A DNA stretch of 64,000 nucleotides from Roseiarcus sp963753135 (GCA_963753135.1 CAVWBA010000009.1:62001-126000); one strand, 5' to 3'; shown: positions 8,636 through 19,000, numbered from the stretch's first letter. The notes: generated from the sequence alone by a model not told the origin. Made by a program: numbers and translations.

Positions 8636-11600
8636 ATGCCGACCGCCGGCAAAATATCGATCACGCGGGGCGGCATGAGGTGGGGATTGTCCGCCGAGGA
8701 GCCTCGACGCGACTCGATCGCGTGTCTAGCGTTGCCGGCTATGGACCTCTTCGCCGTCTCGGGGATCGATTTGCCGCGTTCGGGCGCCCGCGTGCGCGGG
8801 CGGGCGGGCGCGCCGAGGTCTCTGCGTGTGCCGCTATTCGCCCACAAGGTTGTCGAGGAGGCGCGCGGTAAGGCAGCCTTCGCGCCGACTGCCGCGCAGC
8901 GCGCTGCCGCGGTTGATTATGCGCGCAGGGCCAAAAAATCCTTCGGCAGGCTCAAGGAAGAGGCCGTACGCCCGATCCTCTTTTCAGTCGTCCTCGAGAC
9001 ATTGCTCGGCTACAAAACCGCTGATCCCGAGTCCGTTTACTCATTGGCCTTCGAGCGGCCGATCCGCAGCGGTTCGGTTGACGTTGCCCTGGGGCGCTTC
9101 GATGAGCGCACGGAGCTCAATGATATTGTCGCACCGTTCGAAGCCAAGGGTCCGGCTACCGCCGACCTCGATGCGCCGATGCCCGGACGAGGGCGCAGCC
9201 CTGTCCAGCAAGCCTGGGACTATGCGGTCAATTCGCCCGGCGCTCGTTGGGTGCTTGTGACGAATTGTCTGGAAATCCGGCTCTATGGATTTGGCAGAGG
9301 CAGAGACGCCTACGAACGCTTTGATCTGACACGCCTCGACGAAGAAAACGAGCACCAACGGTTGTGGCTCATACTGTCAGCGGATCGCTTCCTTGGCAGC
9401 GCTACGGAGCAACTGCTTCGCGACACCGACGGCGCCTACAAGGACATCACCAATAAGCTGTACCTCGAATATAAAGGGCTGCGAGACCGACTGGTCAGCT
9501 TCATGGTCAACTCTCCGGACGGTCCCAGGTTGTCGTCTCTGCACGCCATCGAGCCGGCGCAGAAAATACTCGATCGCATTCTTTTCATCGCCTTCGCGCA
9601 GCGCACGGACCTGCTGCCGGATCGCTTGTTGGAGCGCGCAGCAACGTCGCGCAACGAATTCGTGCCCCAGCCGCTCTGGAGCAACTTTACCAGGCTGTTT
9701 CACGCTGTCGATCAGGGCGACACGCGGCTTCAGGTCTGGCCCTACAACGGTGGCTTGTTCGCTGCCGATTCCGCCCTCGACGATATTGTGTTGCCGGACA
9801 ACTTGGCCTCGGAAGTCGCCGAACTCGGCAAATGGGACTATCGCAGCGAAGTGCCCGTCACGCTGCTCGGCCATATTTTCGAACAGTCGATCACCGACAT
9901 CGAGCGCCTGAAGGCCGAAGGACGGGGCGAGGCCGCGCCAAAGATTAGCCAGCGCAAACGCACAGGCGTCGTCTATACCCCGGACATGGTGACGCGCTTT
10001 CTCGTCGAGAGGACAATCGGTGTAGCGTTGCGTGAGTTCTTCGACGAGTTGTGGGCGCGCCTTGGCATGGGTGAGAACGCCAGCGAGGAGCAACAACAGA
10101 CCTTTTGGCGCGAATACCTCGCTCGGTTGCGAAGCCTGACGATCGTCGACCCGGCCTGCGGTTCGGGCGCTTTTCTTATTGCCGCGTTTGATGCTCTGGC
10201 ATTTGAGTACAGCCGAGCGGAGAAAGCTTTGGCGTCGTGGGTCAGCCGATCGAATTTGACGTCTATGATGAGATCGTTTCGGCAAATCTCTACGGCGTCG
10301 ATCTCAATCGGAGTGGTCGAGATCACGCGGCTTTCGCTGTGGCTCAAGACCGCGCGCCGCGATCACCGCCTGCAGAATCTGGAGGCGACGATCCGCGTCG
10401 GCGACAGTCTAATCGAGGACGGCGCCTTCACTTCCCGGCCGTTCGACTGGCACGCCGCCTTTCCGAAGGTGTTCGAACATGGCGGTTTCGATATCGTCAT
10501 CGGCAACCCGCCGTATGTGCGAATGGAGCTTATTAAGACGTTCAAGCCGCATCTAGACGAGCGAAACGCTGTCGCCGCGCCGTCGGCGGACCTCTACGCG
10601 AACTTCTACGAGAGAGCCGTTCGCATATTGAGGGAAGGTGGACGGTTAGGGTTCATCACTTCCTCAACGTTTTTCAGAACAAGTTCTGGCGAACCTCTGC
10701 GAAATTTTCTGACTGATGCTTGCGCGATCGAAACGATCGTCGACTTTGGAGATACGCGCGTATTTGACAGCGTGACAACGTATCCAGTGATTGTCACCCT
10801 TTTCAGGGGGCAAAGAGCCGAAGATATTCGCTACCTCATCCTCGACCGAAATCCGCCAACGACTTGGGCGCGTTTTCGATGAAAGGGCTCAGACGATGAG
10901 GCGCGCGCGACTCGCTAGTGGCGCGTGGCGACTTGAGGTCGAGGCGATGGCATCGCTCCGCGACAAAATCACAGAGCGTAGATTCCATTCGGCGAAAGCG
11001 GTTCGCCATTGCGTGGGATACTAACCGGTCTCATTGAAGATTCATCATAGACGGTGCGACAAGTGACCGGATCGTGAGGTCCGAGGAGGTTTCAGGAGCG
11101 CTTATTCGCCCATTTCTAAGAGGCGAAAATGCTCAGCGTTGGCGAGTTGAGAGCGAGAACCTATGGTTAATCAATATCGAGTTCGGTTGGACGCGCAGAA
11201 ACTTATTGTCGACGGAAACTGAATTTGGTGAGGCCGCGGCTTGGCGGGTGTTCTCAGCACAGCATCCTTTACTGGCCCTTCACTTGAGCCAATTCTCCGA
11301 AAAGGCTAGAAAGAGATTGGATCAAGGACAATATTGGTGGGAGCTACGCGCATGCGCCTATTCAGAAACATTTCAAGAGCGCAAAATAATATATCCGGTA
11401 ATTTCGCAAGGCCCGAAGTTTTCTTTTGATTCAAATGGGTTCATTTTCAACGATAAGTGTTTTATGGTTTCGGGTTCTGGACGCACTTGCCGCCTTTTTA
11501 AACAGTAGAACATCGTGGTTTTGGCTCTTCGGAGAAACGTCTCCCCTCCGCGGTGGCCAATGGCGCCTAGAATTGCGCGAACAATACGTCTCACGCCTCC

Positions 11601-12008
11601 CCATCCCCGAGATGCCCTCTCCAGCCTCCGCCCGCCTCGCCGCCCTGGGCCAAATCTGCACCGAAGCTGCGCAGGAGCGCTTCGAAATCCAGTCCGCCGT
11701 CCGCCGCCGTATTCTCGACTTAGCACCGCCGGATCGTCGCAAGCTGACCGGCAAGCTGCACGATTGGCACGAGATCGACTTCGCTGCCTTAAGCGCCGAG
11801 ATCAAGCGCGCGTTCCATGGCGAGATTCCGCTTAGGGAGCGCGGCGAGTGGGATGCCTTCTCGAGCGAGAAGGCACGCTCACGTACGCCAACTCTCCGAT
11901 CGGATCACAGCCTCGGAAGAGGAAATCGACCAAATCGTATATGCGCTGTTTGACCTGACCCCTGACGAGGTAGCGCTTTTGGAAGCCTCGCTGGCTGGGC
12001 AGTACTGA
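8636..12008 (+). CDS. Type IIG restriction-modification enzyme (Eco57I/TaqI-like), multiply frameshifted
   Basis: This is a single-chain DNA endonuclease plus N6-adenine methyltransferase. The N-terminal nuclease region holds 'APFEAKGP' (E-x-K of a PD-(D/E)XK core). The methylase begins near 'GVVYTPDMVTRFLVER', with SAM motif I 'DPACGSGAFL' and catalytic motif IV 'IGNPPYVRME'. The C-terminal target-recognition part carries 'GALIRPFLRGENAQRW', 'LDQGQYWWELRACAY', 'KIIYPVISQGPKF' and ends 'IVYALFDLTPDEVALLE'. Frames change at about 10230 (loss), 10315 (gain), 10875 (gain), 10980 (loss), 11038 (loss), 11480 (gain) and 11888 (gain). Corrected length is about 1,120 residues. An alternative start is ATG 8741. 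Four gains match the window-wide insertion artefact; the three losses may mean real decay. Confidence 0.82.
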
Positions 12009-12022
12009 CCGGTAAAACCAAA

Positions 12023-13738
12023 CTACGTCGGCGCTTTCACGACGTGATATTCGATGCGGCGGTTCTTGAGCCGTCCCTCGGCGGTGTCGTTGCTGGCGAT
12101 CGGATCGGCTTCGCCATAGCCTTTGGCGACCAGCATGTCCGGGTCTGCGCCATACTTGATGAGCGCCTGGCGCACCGCCTCGGCGCGCTTCTGCGACAGC
12201 GCGAGGTTCAGCGCGGCGTCGCCGGTGTTGTCGGTGTAGCCTGCGATCTCGAGCACGTGGCCGGCCTTGAGCTGCTTCAAATCCGCGGCCGCGGTCTTCA
12301 GGAACGGCGCCATCGCTTCCGGCACTTCCGCGCTGTCCGAGGCGAAGTTGACCACCGAGTCGTTGAGCGCGAAGAGTAGGTCCTTGACGCCGAAGCCTGA
12401 CTGAAGCGACGCAAGCTCGGTCGTCGCTCTGTCGTTGGCGACAGCGACGGCCGCCGCGGTCTTATCCGAGAGCGCGCCAACGGCGACGCCCGCGCCGACC
12501 ACGCCTTTCAACGCCGCGATGACCTTGTCGCGGGCGGCGTCGTCCATGGAGGCGCCGCCGACGTTGATCTTTTCGCCTTGGAAGATCGCGTCGACATTCG
12601 CGCCTTTGATCGCTTCGAGGGCAGCCCGGAACTTGCCGAGCCACGAGGCGGCGATCGCGCTCGGGTCTATGCTGATGTCGCTCTTCACCTTGTCGGCGCC
12701 GAAGACCGCATTGAGTGCGTCGACAATCGCCGTCTTCGCGTCCTGGTCGTGGACAACGCCTGACGCGCGCACGACGCCGTTGTCGTTGCTGAGCGCGAAT
12801 CGGGTCGGCGTGGCGGCGGACGTAGGCGCGCCCGGCTCAGCCTTCGCAACCGCCGCGGGAGCCGGGGTTGCAGGCGGGGCGGGTGAAGCTTGCGGAGCGG
12901 TAGCTGTCGCATGAGCGTCGGTTGATGGAGCCGCCGCCGGCGCTGGAGAGGACGTCGCCTGCGCATCCGTCGAGGGAGCCGGCGTCGGCGTTGGAGACGA
13001 GGCGGGCGGAGCGGTCGCTTGTGCGTTCGTCGAAGCAGCCGGGGCAGGGGCGGCGGTCTGCATTGCCGGCTGAGGCGGCGGGGCTGGGGCTTGCGCTGCT
13101 GGCGCGGGAGCCGGCGGCGGGGTCGGCGCCTGGACGACGGTTGTCGGCGCCGCAGGCTCCGGCGCCTTCGCCACGGGCGCGGATGGCATCCGGTCGAACG
13201 TTGACCAGAAGTACGAAAGCAGCCCGATGACGACGAGCGTAGCGAGCGCCGGCCAGAGCCAGCGCCCGATGGCGGACTCGCCTTGCTGGCTCGCCGGGAG
13301 AACGTCGATCCGCTTCGGCGCGACCTGTTGCGCCGCCGCCGCGATCCCCCGCGGCTGCGAAAGAAACGCCTCGACCTCTGCAGGCGCCCCGGCCGGAACG
13401 ACCCCGCCCGGCGTCAACAGTCCGACGATCTTCGGCAAGGCGTATCCGAGCGCGGTCGAGACGGCGCTCTGCCCGACGCCGAGGCGGTCCGCAATCCCGC
13501 TAAGCGCGGTTGGCCCAAGCGCGCGCTCGACTTGCCCGGCGGCGATCGGAGCCGCGTCAGGACGACCGAGCCAGGATGCGACCTCCAGGCCGCCGGATTT
13601 GAGCTTGTCGAGGAAACCGCCGAGGCCGCCTGGGGAGGTCGAGATCATCGTCAGGACTTCTTTGACAAGGGTCCTGGCGTTGACGCCAAGTCCGAACCGG
13701 CTCGCCAAGTCGTCGATCAGAGTGTCGAACGTCGCCAT
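12023..13738 (-). CDS. YidB/DUF937-like domain fused to an OmpA-type peptidoglycan-binding domain
   Basis: The 571-residue protein is modular. Residues 1 to about 115 ('MATFDTLIDDLASRFGLG', later 'GQSAVSTALGYALPKIVGLL') match YidB/DUF937 helical domains. A single membrane helix follows at about 160-177 ('WLWPALATLVVIGLLSYFW'), then some 120 residues of Pro/Ala-rich low-complexity linker, a pair of BON-like segments ('VVHDQDAKTAIVDALN'), and a C-terminal OmpA/MotB domain with 'LEIAGYTDNTGD' and 'LSQKRAEAVRQALI', 'NRRIEYHV'. The OmpA part should bind peptidoglycan in the periplasm. The intact frame contrasts with neighbours. The role is probably envelope anchoring; it is not known. Confidence 0.85.
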   Translation of the reverse strand: MATFDTLIDDLASRFGLGVNARTLVKEVLTMISTSPGGLGGFLDKLKSGGLEVASWLGRPDAAPIAAGQVERALGPTALSGIADRLGVGQSAVSTALGYALPKIVGLLTPGGVVPAGAPAEVEAFLSQPRGIAAAAQQVAPKRIDVLPASQQGESAIGRWLWPALATLVVIGLLSYFWSTFDRMPSAPVAKAPEPAAPTTVVQAPTPPPAPAPAAQAPAPPPQPAMQTAAPAPAASTNAQATAPPASSPTPTPAPSTDAQATSSPAPAAAPSTDAHATATAPQASPAPPATPAPAAVAKAEPGAPTSAATPTRFALSNDNGVVRASGVVHDQDAKTAIVDALNAVFGADKVKSDISIDPSAIAASWLGKFRAALEAIKGANVDAIFQGEKINVGGASMDDAARDKVIAALKGVVGAGVAVGALSDKTAAAVAVANDRATTELASLQSGFGVKDLLFALNDSVVNFASDSAEVPEAMAPFLKTAAADLKQLKAGHVLEIAGYTDNTGDAALNLALSQKRAEAVRQALIKYGADPDMLVAKGYGEADPIASNDTAEGRLKNRRIEYHVVKAPT

Positions 13739-13862
13739 GTTATCCTCCCCAAGGGGTCGCCAGCGGGTCGAGTTTTGCAGAACACAATGACCGGGCGATG
13801 GCGCCTTCTGGATGTCCTTTGGACCGCGCCGCGCTCCTGGTGACGCAATCGCTGGTCGCGTC

Positions 13863-13885
13863 AGCCGCGCTCATCGAGCGCGGCT
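13863..13885. repeat. REP-like hairpin, copy 1
   Basis: 'agccgcgctc' and 'gagcgcggct' form a perfect 10-bp stem around a three-base loop (atc), 2 bases before the end of the Nudix gene. The same stem with a different loop (ggt) occurs at 63355-63377. Conserved stem with variable loop is how repetitive extragenic palindromes behave; it may also terminate transcription. Confidence 0.55.
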
Positions 13886-13887
13886 TG

Positions 13888-14463
13888 TCAATCCATGAGA
13901 CCCTTAGCCCTCGCGTAGTAAATGAGCGCGATCGTCTTGGCGTCGGCGATCGCGCCGCCCTCGATCATCGCGAAGGCCTCGCCGAACGGGATCTCGAGGA
14001 CCTCGATGTGCTCGTCGTCATCGATGCCGCCGCCCTTTCCAGTCCGGTCCGCCTCGCCATAAGGAGCAACGAAGCAGGCGATCTTCTCGGTCATGCCGCC
14101 CGGGCTCATATAGGCGTCGAAGGCATAGGTAGGCTCCGTGATGGCGATGCCGGTCTCCTCGAGCGCCTCGCGGACAGCGCAGATTTTGGGCGGGTCTCCG
14201 TCCAGCATGCCGGCGCAGGCTTCAATCGTGGCGAGCGCTCCGTCGCTGAGATAGGCGCCCGCGCGAAACTGCTTGACCAGCGCGACGACCCGGCGCTTGG
14301 CGTCGTAGAGCAGCACAGCCGCGGCTTTGCCATGGCGATAGACGTCGTGCTTCAGCGTGCGCCTCGATCCGTCGTCTTCCTCGACCTCGATCTCGGTGCG
14401 GGTCAGATCGAACCGGCCCGTAGCGAGCACGGTGTCGCGGATCACGTGGGCGGATCTGGCCAT
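13888..14463 (-). CDS. Nudix hydrolase, ADP-ribose pyrophosphatase-like
   Basis: It hydrolyses nucleoside diphosphates linked to another group, probably ADP-ribose. I chose ATG 14463 ('MARSAHVIRDTVLATGRF'), which starts after the NAD kinase stop; a longer frame reaches 14529 but overlaps that gene. The Nudix box is present as 'GMLDGDPPKICAVREALEETG', with the REx2EE core intact and the usual Gly-Glu replaced by Gly-Asp. The N-terminal 'TRTEIEVEEDDGSRRTLKHD' and 'VALVKQFRAGAYL' are typical of the ADP-ribose branch. It lies 10 bases after nadK on the same strand, which fits a shared role in NAD metabolism. Confidence 0.86.
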   Translation of the reverse strand: MARSAHVIRDTVLATGRFDLTRTEIEVEEDDGSRRTLKHDVYRHGKAAAVLLYDAKRRVVALVKQFRAGAYLSDGALATIEACAGMLDGDPPKICAVREALEETGIAITEPTYAFDAYMSPGGMTEKIACFVAPYGEADRTGKGGGIDDDEHIEVLEIPFGEAFAMIEGGAIADAKTIALIYYARAKGLMD

Positions 14464-14473
14464 TGTGCGCCCC

Positions 14474-15263
14474 TCAATAACGGAATTGTTCGCGCAGGAT
14501 TCGCTCATCGAGCGAATGGCCGGGATCATGCAAGAGGATGAGGGACGTCGCCTTGTCCATCGCCACGTCGACCTCGACGACGCGCCGGATCTCGAAATGG
14601 TCGGCGGCGGCGGCGACCGGGCGCTTGTCGGCTTCCATGACTTCGATGGTGACCCGCTGGGAATCCCTGAGCAGCGCGCCGCGCCATCGGCGCGGGCGGA
14701 ACGGCGAGAGCGGCGTCAGCGCCATCAGCGGCACGCCGAGCGGCAGGATCGGCCCGTTGGCGGAAAGGTTGTAGGCGGTCGAGCCGGCCGGCGTCGAAAC
14801 CAGGATGCCGTCGGCGATCAGTTCCTCGAGCTGGACGATGCCGTCAATCTCGATGCGCAATTTCGCCGCCTGATAGGTCTGGCGCAACAGGGACACCTCG
14901 TTGATCGCCCGCGCCGTCGTCTCGGCGCCGTTGATGTCGCGGGTGCGCATGATGAGCGGGTGAATGATCGACCGCTCCGCGACCCGAAGCCGTTCGGGGA
15001 GGCCCTGTTCGGAATAGTCGTTCATGAGGAAGCCGACCGATCCTCGGTTCATGCCATAGATCGGCTTCGGCGCTTTCATGGTCATGTGCAGGGTCTGCAG
15101 CATCAGGCCGTCGCCGCCGAGCGCCACGATGACGTCGGCCTCGTCGAGCGGACGTGTTGCCATAGAGAGCCGTGAGCCTCTCGAGCGCCTCATTGGCTTC
15201 CTTCGCGCCCGAAGACAGAAAGGCGATCGTCTGCGTTCGCGCCGCTGGCGTCATGACCGTCAT
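14474..15263 (-). CDS. nadK: NAD kinase (one frameshift)
   Basis: It makes NADP from NAD and ATP. The N-terminal part ('AFLSSGAKEANEALERL') reads in one frame and the rest in another; deleting one extra base at about 15152 joins 'ALYGNT' to 'PLDEADVIVALGGDGLMLQ'. The 'GGDG' nucleotide-binding motif, 'GMNRGSVGFLMN', 'AINEVSLLR' and 'DGILVSTPAGSTAYNLSANG' are all present in order. Length 3n+1 agrees with one insertion. The start is one of three close ATGs (15254, 15263, 15269). As NAD kinase is essential, the shift is almost certainly a sequence error. Confidence 0.9.
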
Positions 15264-15416
15264 GCACACTTCCCCTGAATGGCGCGAGGGAGCTTTGACG
15301 ATTTCGCGCGTCGCCGCATTGCGGCCATCCCAATGGCCTGCAGTCTTAGCTGAGGGCCGCGCCGCTTCAAAGTCGGGCGCAATCGAAGCGGAACGCCCCC
15401 TTCGGGGGAAGCGGAT

Positions 15417-16974
15417 CTATGGAAGCTGTTGGCGGGCGTCGGGGAGGGCGCGGGTGGGCTTGCGGGACCCGCCTTCCGCGGTCGGCAGCTTGATCAGGAA
15501 TCGCGCGCCGCAATAGAAGTCGTCCGCCTTTGTCGGGGCCAGCGTGATCGCGCCGCCGTTGCGCGTCACCAGGTCCGCGGCGATCGCAAGCCCGAGGCCG
15601 GCGCCAACGTCGCTCGTCGACTTGTGGAAAGGCTCGAAGATCCGCGCGTTTTGGTCGGGCGGAAATCCGGGCCCAGTGTCGCTGATCTCGATCAGCGCGA
15701 GCCCGTCGGTGCGAATGGCGGCGAAGCGAATGGCTTTCGGGCGTCCCTCCGTCGCGCCCTTGGCCATCAAAGCCTGGGCGGCGTTGCGCCCCAGATTATC
15801 AAGCACGCGCAGGACGTGGTCCGGATCGGCGTAAACGCAGAACCGCGGCGGAATGTCGATGTTGTAGTCGATCGCAGCGTCGTGTTCGGCTTTCCCCGTC
15901 TCGACCACCTCCCGGACCAGCTTACTCAAGTCGAAGGCGCGGCGCGAAGGAGGAAGTTCGCGGCTTGCGCCATAGGTCAGCGTCGACTGACAGAACTGGA
16001 TCGCCCGATCGAGGGTCGCGACCAGACGCGGCGCAAGCCGTTGGGCGAGCGGATCGGGGATTGTCGCCAAGCGATCCGAAATGAGCTGCGCGGCGGACAG
16101 AATGTTGCGCAGGTCATGATTGATGCGCGCAACCGCCATGCCGAGCTCGGCCAGGCGCTTGCGCTGCGCCAGCTCATGGGCGAGCGAGCGCTGCATGATC
16201 GCGAGCGCCGCCTCGGCGCGGCCGATCTCGTTGCCCCGCCCGCAAGGCTCGATAACGCGCGAAGCGTCCTGCGGACTTTCGCCAAAGGCGATGATGTTGG
16301 AGGTGAGCCGGCGCACCGGCTCAAGCACCATGCGCCACAGGGCCGCCCACAGCACGCAGCTGACAACGGCGGCGATCATGAGAGAAATCGCCAGGAAATT
16401 GCCCGACACGCGCCACAGCGATTGGATCAGCGGAGTCCTCGTCAAAGGCGAATTCGATCGCCGGCTGGTTCGCCTGGGCCGGGGCGCTCAGCTTCACGAC
16501 CCTGTGGGGTTCAGCCAACAAGGCCCGAAAGGTGGCCGCCAGGCTCTCGAAAAAGGAACTGTCGTCGGCGGTGATCGACTCTGCGCCCACCGGCGGCCCG
16601 CCGGCGATGACAAACTCGCGACGTCCCGAGGGGGTCGCGACCGCCAGCCACTTCACATCGACGCTATGGAGGATCTTCTGCGCCAAGTCCTGCGGCGGCG
16701 GCGTTGGGCCGGCGAGCCCGAACGCCTCCACGGTCGTCTGGGCGCCGCTGATCTTATTGTGCAGCCACATCTCGCGGTGCGCGGTGAGCCGTGACACGTA
16801 AAAAAGGCCCATCGCCAGGAAGACGAACCCGATCGTCACGGCAAGCACGCGCGCCGCGAGGCCGAAGCTCTGCAACGGCAGCGCCAACCCAGGCGCGCTT
16901 GCGTGCTTTGCGAGCGCTACGGAGACCGCCTGCGCCTCGGCGCGGCTTTCGCTTCTGGCCGGAAGGTCTAGCAT
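15417..16974 (-). CDS. Membrane sensor histidine kinase (one frameshift)
   Basis: The N-terminal half holds two membrane helices ('VLAVTIGFVFLAMGLFYV' and, after the periplasmic region, 'FLAISLMIAAVVSCVLWAAL') around a 110-residue sensor. A HAMP-like segment follows ('RRLTSNIIAFGESPQDASR'), then the phosphoacceptor helix 'INHDLRNILSAAQLISD', and an ATPase domain with N box 'DNLGRNAAQALM', G1 'DTGPGFPP' and G2 'GAGLGLAIAADLV'. The two halves join when one extra base at 16437-16438 is removed; total length is 3n+1, about 518 residues. No response regulator gene is adjacent, so the partner is encoded elsewhere. Confidence 0.87.
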
Positions 16975-16981
16975 CGTGCGG

Positions 16982-17974
16982 TCACGCCCTCACCCCATTG
17001 AGCTCATCTTCAATATGGGCATTGATTATGGCCGAAAAACTGGCGTCTGCCTGAAATCCGAGGCTTTTAGCCCGCGCGGGATCGAAATCTCGCGCCCAGC
17101 CAGCGACGATTCTGATGATCGTCTCGTCGGGCTCACGGCGGATGAGGGCGACCGTCTTGTCGCCGGCGATGGCGCGCAGCGCCTCGATCTGCTCGCCGAC
17201 CGTGACGCTGACCCCGGGCAGGTTGAGCGAGCGGCGTGAGCCGAGGAGCGAGAGGTCGAGTTCGGCCGCACGCAAGAGGAACTCGATCGCCGCGCGAGGC
17301 GAGGCGTGCCAATGACGAACGTCCTCGCCGACCGGCAGGATCGCCTCCTTGCCGGCCAGGGGCTCGCGGATGATGCCGGAGAAGAACCCGGAAGCGGCCT
17401 TGTTCGGCAGGCCGGGGCGAACGCAGATCGTCGGCAGGCGCAGACCGATGCCGTCGAAGAAGCCGCGCCTCGAATAGTCGCCGAGCAGGAGTTCGCAGAT
17501 CGCCTTCTGGGTCCCGTAGCTGGTCAGAGGTGCGGCGAGAAACTCGTCGCCGATCTTTTCAGGGAACGGCGCGCCATAGACGGCGATCGATGAGGTGAAG
17601 ATCAGGCGCGGCTTATAGGCGCCGCCGGACAGCGCCTGCTCGCGCCGGATCGCCTCGAATATCGCGTGGGTTCCCCCGACATTGATGGCGTAGCCCTTGT
17701 CGAAATCCGCCTCCGCTTCGCCTGAGACCACTGAAGCCAGAAGAAAGATGATGTCCGGACGCGGCGCGACGAGCTTTGAGGCGACATAAGAGGCGGCGAT
17801 GTCGAAGGCGTCGAGCGCGACCGGGAACGGCGCATTGGCTGGCGCCTGCGGCGCGATGACGTCGACGAGATGCGCGTGCGTGATGGCTTTGCCGGCGAGC
17901 TTTCCGTCGCGGACGAGGCGCGCAGTCAATTTGCGTCCGATCATGCCCGCCGCGCCGATAATGAGCACCTTCAT
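16982..17974 (-). CDS. NAD-dependent epimerase/dehydratase, DenD-like (D-erythronate dehydrogenase)
   Basis: This 330-residue extended short-chain dehydrogenase starts at ATG 17974, where the Rossmann motif 'MKVLIIGAAGMIGRKL' begins; the open frame further upstream has no family features. The catalytic Ser-Tyr-Lys set is visible in 'IFTSSIAVYG' and 'SYGTQKAICELL'. 'GIGLRLPTICVRPG' and 'ASGFFSGIIREPLAG' are typical of the DenD group, which oxidises D-erythronate at C2 in C4 sugar-acid breakdown. The other genes of that pathway are not adjacent, so the substrate is an inference. It lies 8 bases beyond the sensor kinase start on the same strand. Confidence 0.8.
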   Translation of the reverse strand: MKVLIIGAAGMIGRKLTARLVRDGKLAGKAITHAHLVDVIAPQAPANAPFPVALDAFDIAASYVASKLVAPRPDIIFLLASVVSGEAEADFDKGYAINVGGTHAIFEAIRREQALSGGAYKPRLIFTSSIAVYGAPFPEKIGDEFLAAPLTSYGTQKAICELLLGDYSRRGFFDGIGLRLPTICVRPGLPNKAASGFFSGIIREPLAGKEAILPVGEDVRHWHASPRAAIEFLLRAAELDLSLLGSRRSLNLPGVSVTVGEQIEALRAIAGDKTVALIRREPDETIIRIVAGWARDFDPARAKSLGFQADASFSAIINAHIEDELNGVRA

Positions 17975-18178
17975 CCAAACCCTCTCCCTTCGCCGCACCC
18001 GCGATTCCTGACTCGCGGAGCAGCCGCAATCTAGAGCGGTTTTACCGCCCTGCATATTCCCGTCCAGCTGTCAAGTTGAGTGAAACATTAGTCGAGAGCG
18101 ACAAATAGATACGCCTTGCTTTCGCCTCATAACCTCTCCAGAGGGGCCTCGTAACGTTGAGAACAAGAGGTGTAATGG

Positions 18179-18487
18179 ATGCAGAAAATCATGTTTGCAT
18201 GCGCGGCCATTGTTGGATTTACGAACGTAGCGGCCGCAAGCGAATTGGGTATAGCCTCATATTATCAAAATCCACATTACAGCGGACTGATTGCAGCCCA
18301 CAAAAGCCTTCCGTTGGGGACGCGGGTTAAGGTGATCAATCTCGACAACGGCCGCAGCGCCATCCTGAAAATCGTCGACCGGGGACCGTTCATTCGCGGG
18401 CGCATCATCGACGTCTCGCCCGTCGCCGCCAGCGCGCTCGGCTTCCGCGTCGCGGGCCTCGCGCATGTGCGGATCGAGCGGATCTGA
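18179..18487 (+). CDS. Short RlpA-like (double-psi beta-barrel) septal ring/lytic transglycosylase-type protein
   Basis: The 102-residue product has a signal peptide ('MQKIMFACAAIVGFTNVAAA') and a single RlpA-like barrel: 'GIASYY', 'AAHKSLPLGTRVKVIN', 'VDRGPFIRGRIIDVSP', 'ALGFRVAGLAHVRIE'. RlpA proteins cleave naked glycan strands at septa or act in the outer-membrane lipoprotein class. The usual SPOR domain is missing, and I see no lipobox Cys, so it is probably a soluble periplasmic protein. The frame is intact and composition is slightly lower in GC than its neighbours. Confidence 0.88.
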   Translation: MQKIMFACAAIVGFTNVAAASELGIASYYQNPHYSGLIAAHKSLPLGTRVKVINLDNGRSAILKIVDRGPFIRGRIIDVSPVAASALGFRVAGLAHVRIERI

Positions 18488-18521
18488 GCCGCCTTCGCCT
18501 CAGGGCCGGGTCGATAGGGCG

Positions 18522-18558
18522 TCCATGAGGACGCTCGTCTCGCGACGGGCTATGGACC
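18522..18558. repeat. Dispersed intergenic repeat, copy related to 63397-63444
   Basis: This segment matches the 63.4-kb copy in the order TCCA-GA-GGACGC-CGTC-ACGGGCTA-GACC, allowing scattered substitutions, and both run into 'CCCGGCCGGG'. It contains a short inverted pair ('cgctcgtc' region against 'gacgggc'). It occurs in non-coding DNA downstream of the RlpA-like gene. Confidence 0.4.
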
Positions 18559-18649
18559 CGGCCGGGCGGCGTCAGCGACGCCGCCCCACAGACCCCGCCC
18601 GGCGCAGGTGCGAAGCGCAAACGGGCGTCTTAACTCCGTGAAAACATTA

Positions 18650-19000
18650 GGGCGCGGCATACGGCTCCGAATGCAGTGGCCTTCGCTGTCGCAAGCTCCC
18701 CCGGAGACGCCGCCTTTCGTGTCGATGCGTAAGACCGATGTTGCGCATGCGACGAGACCGGATTTCGGGGGTTCTTAGACTGAGAGTTTCATCAGGCGAC
18801 GTCTTGGGCGTCGCGCCGGGCGCTTTGCTCATGAGTTCGCCTTGAACTAGCGACCCATCGTCGAATTCCCACGTTGGGCCGACAAAATGGCGTCCGACCG
18901 TCTTTCCGTCTTCCAGCAAGGTTGCGACAGGCTCCCGGAACCTCCAATTCAAGCGCCCGCAGTATTTTTCGCATATGTAAATCTGCGTTCCGGCCGCCAT
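18650..19000 (-). pseudogene. DUF3455 protein remnant
   Basis: Three frames have to be combined. The first 75 codons read 'AAGTQIYICEK', 'WRFREPVATLLEDGKT', 'VGRHFVGPTWEFDDGS' and 'APGATPK', the core of DUF3455 proteins. Downstream the family resemblance moves to other frames: 'DVA' after 'ATPK', then 'VLRIDTKGGVSGGACDSEG'. The secretion signal and first strand are missing upstream (an in-frame TAA lies just before), and the usual 'YxADYxFY' ending is lost. Unlike the rest of the window the breaks need base losses and both ends are gone, so this looks like true decay. DUF3455 function is unknown. Confidence 0.65.
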
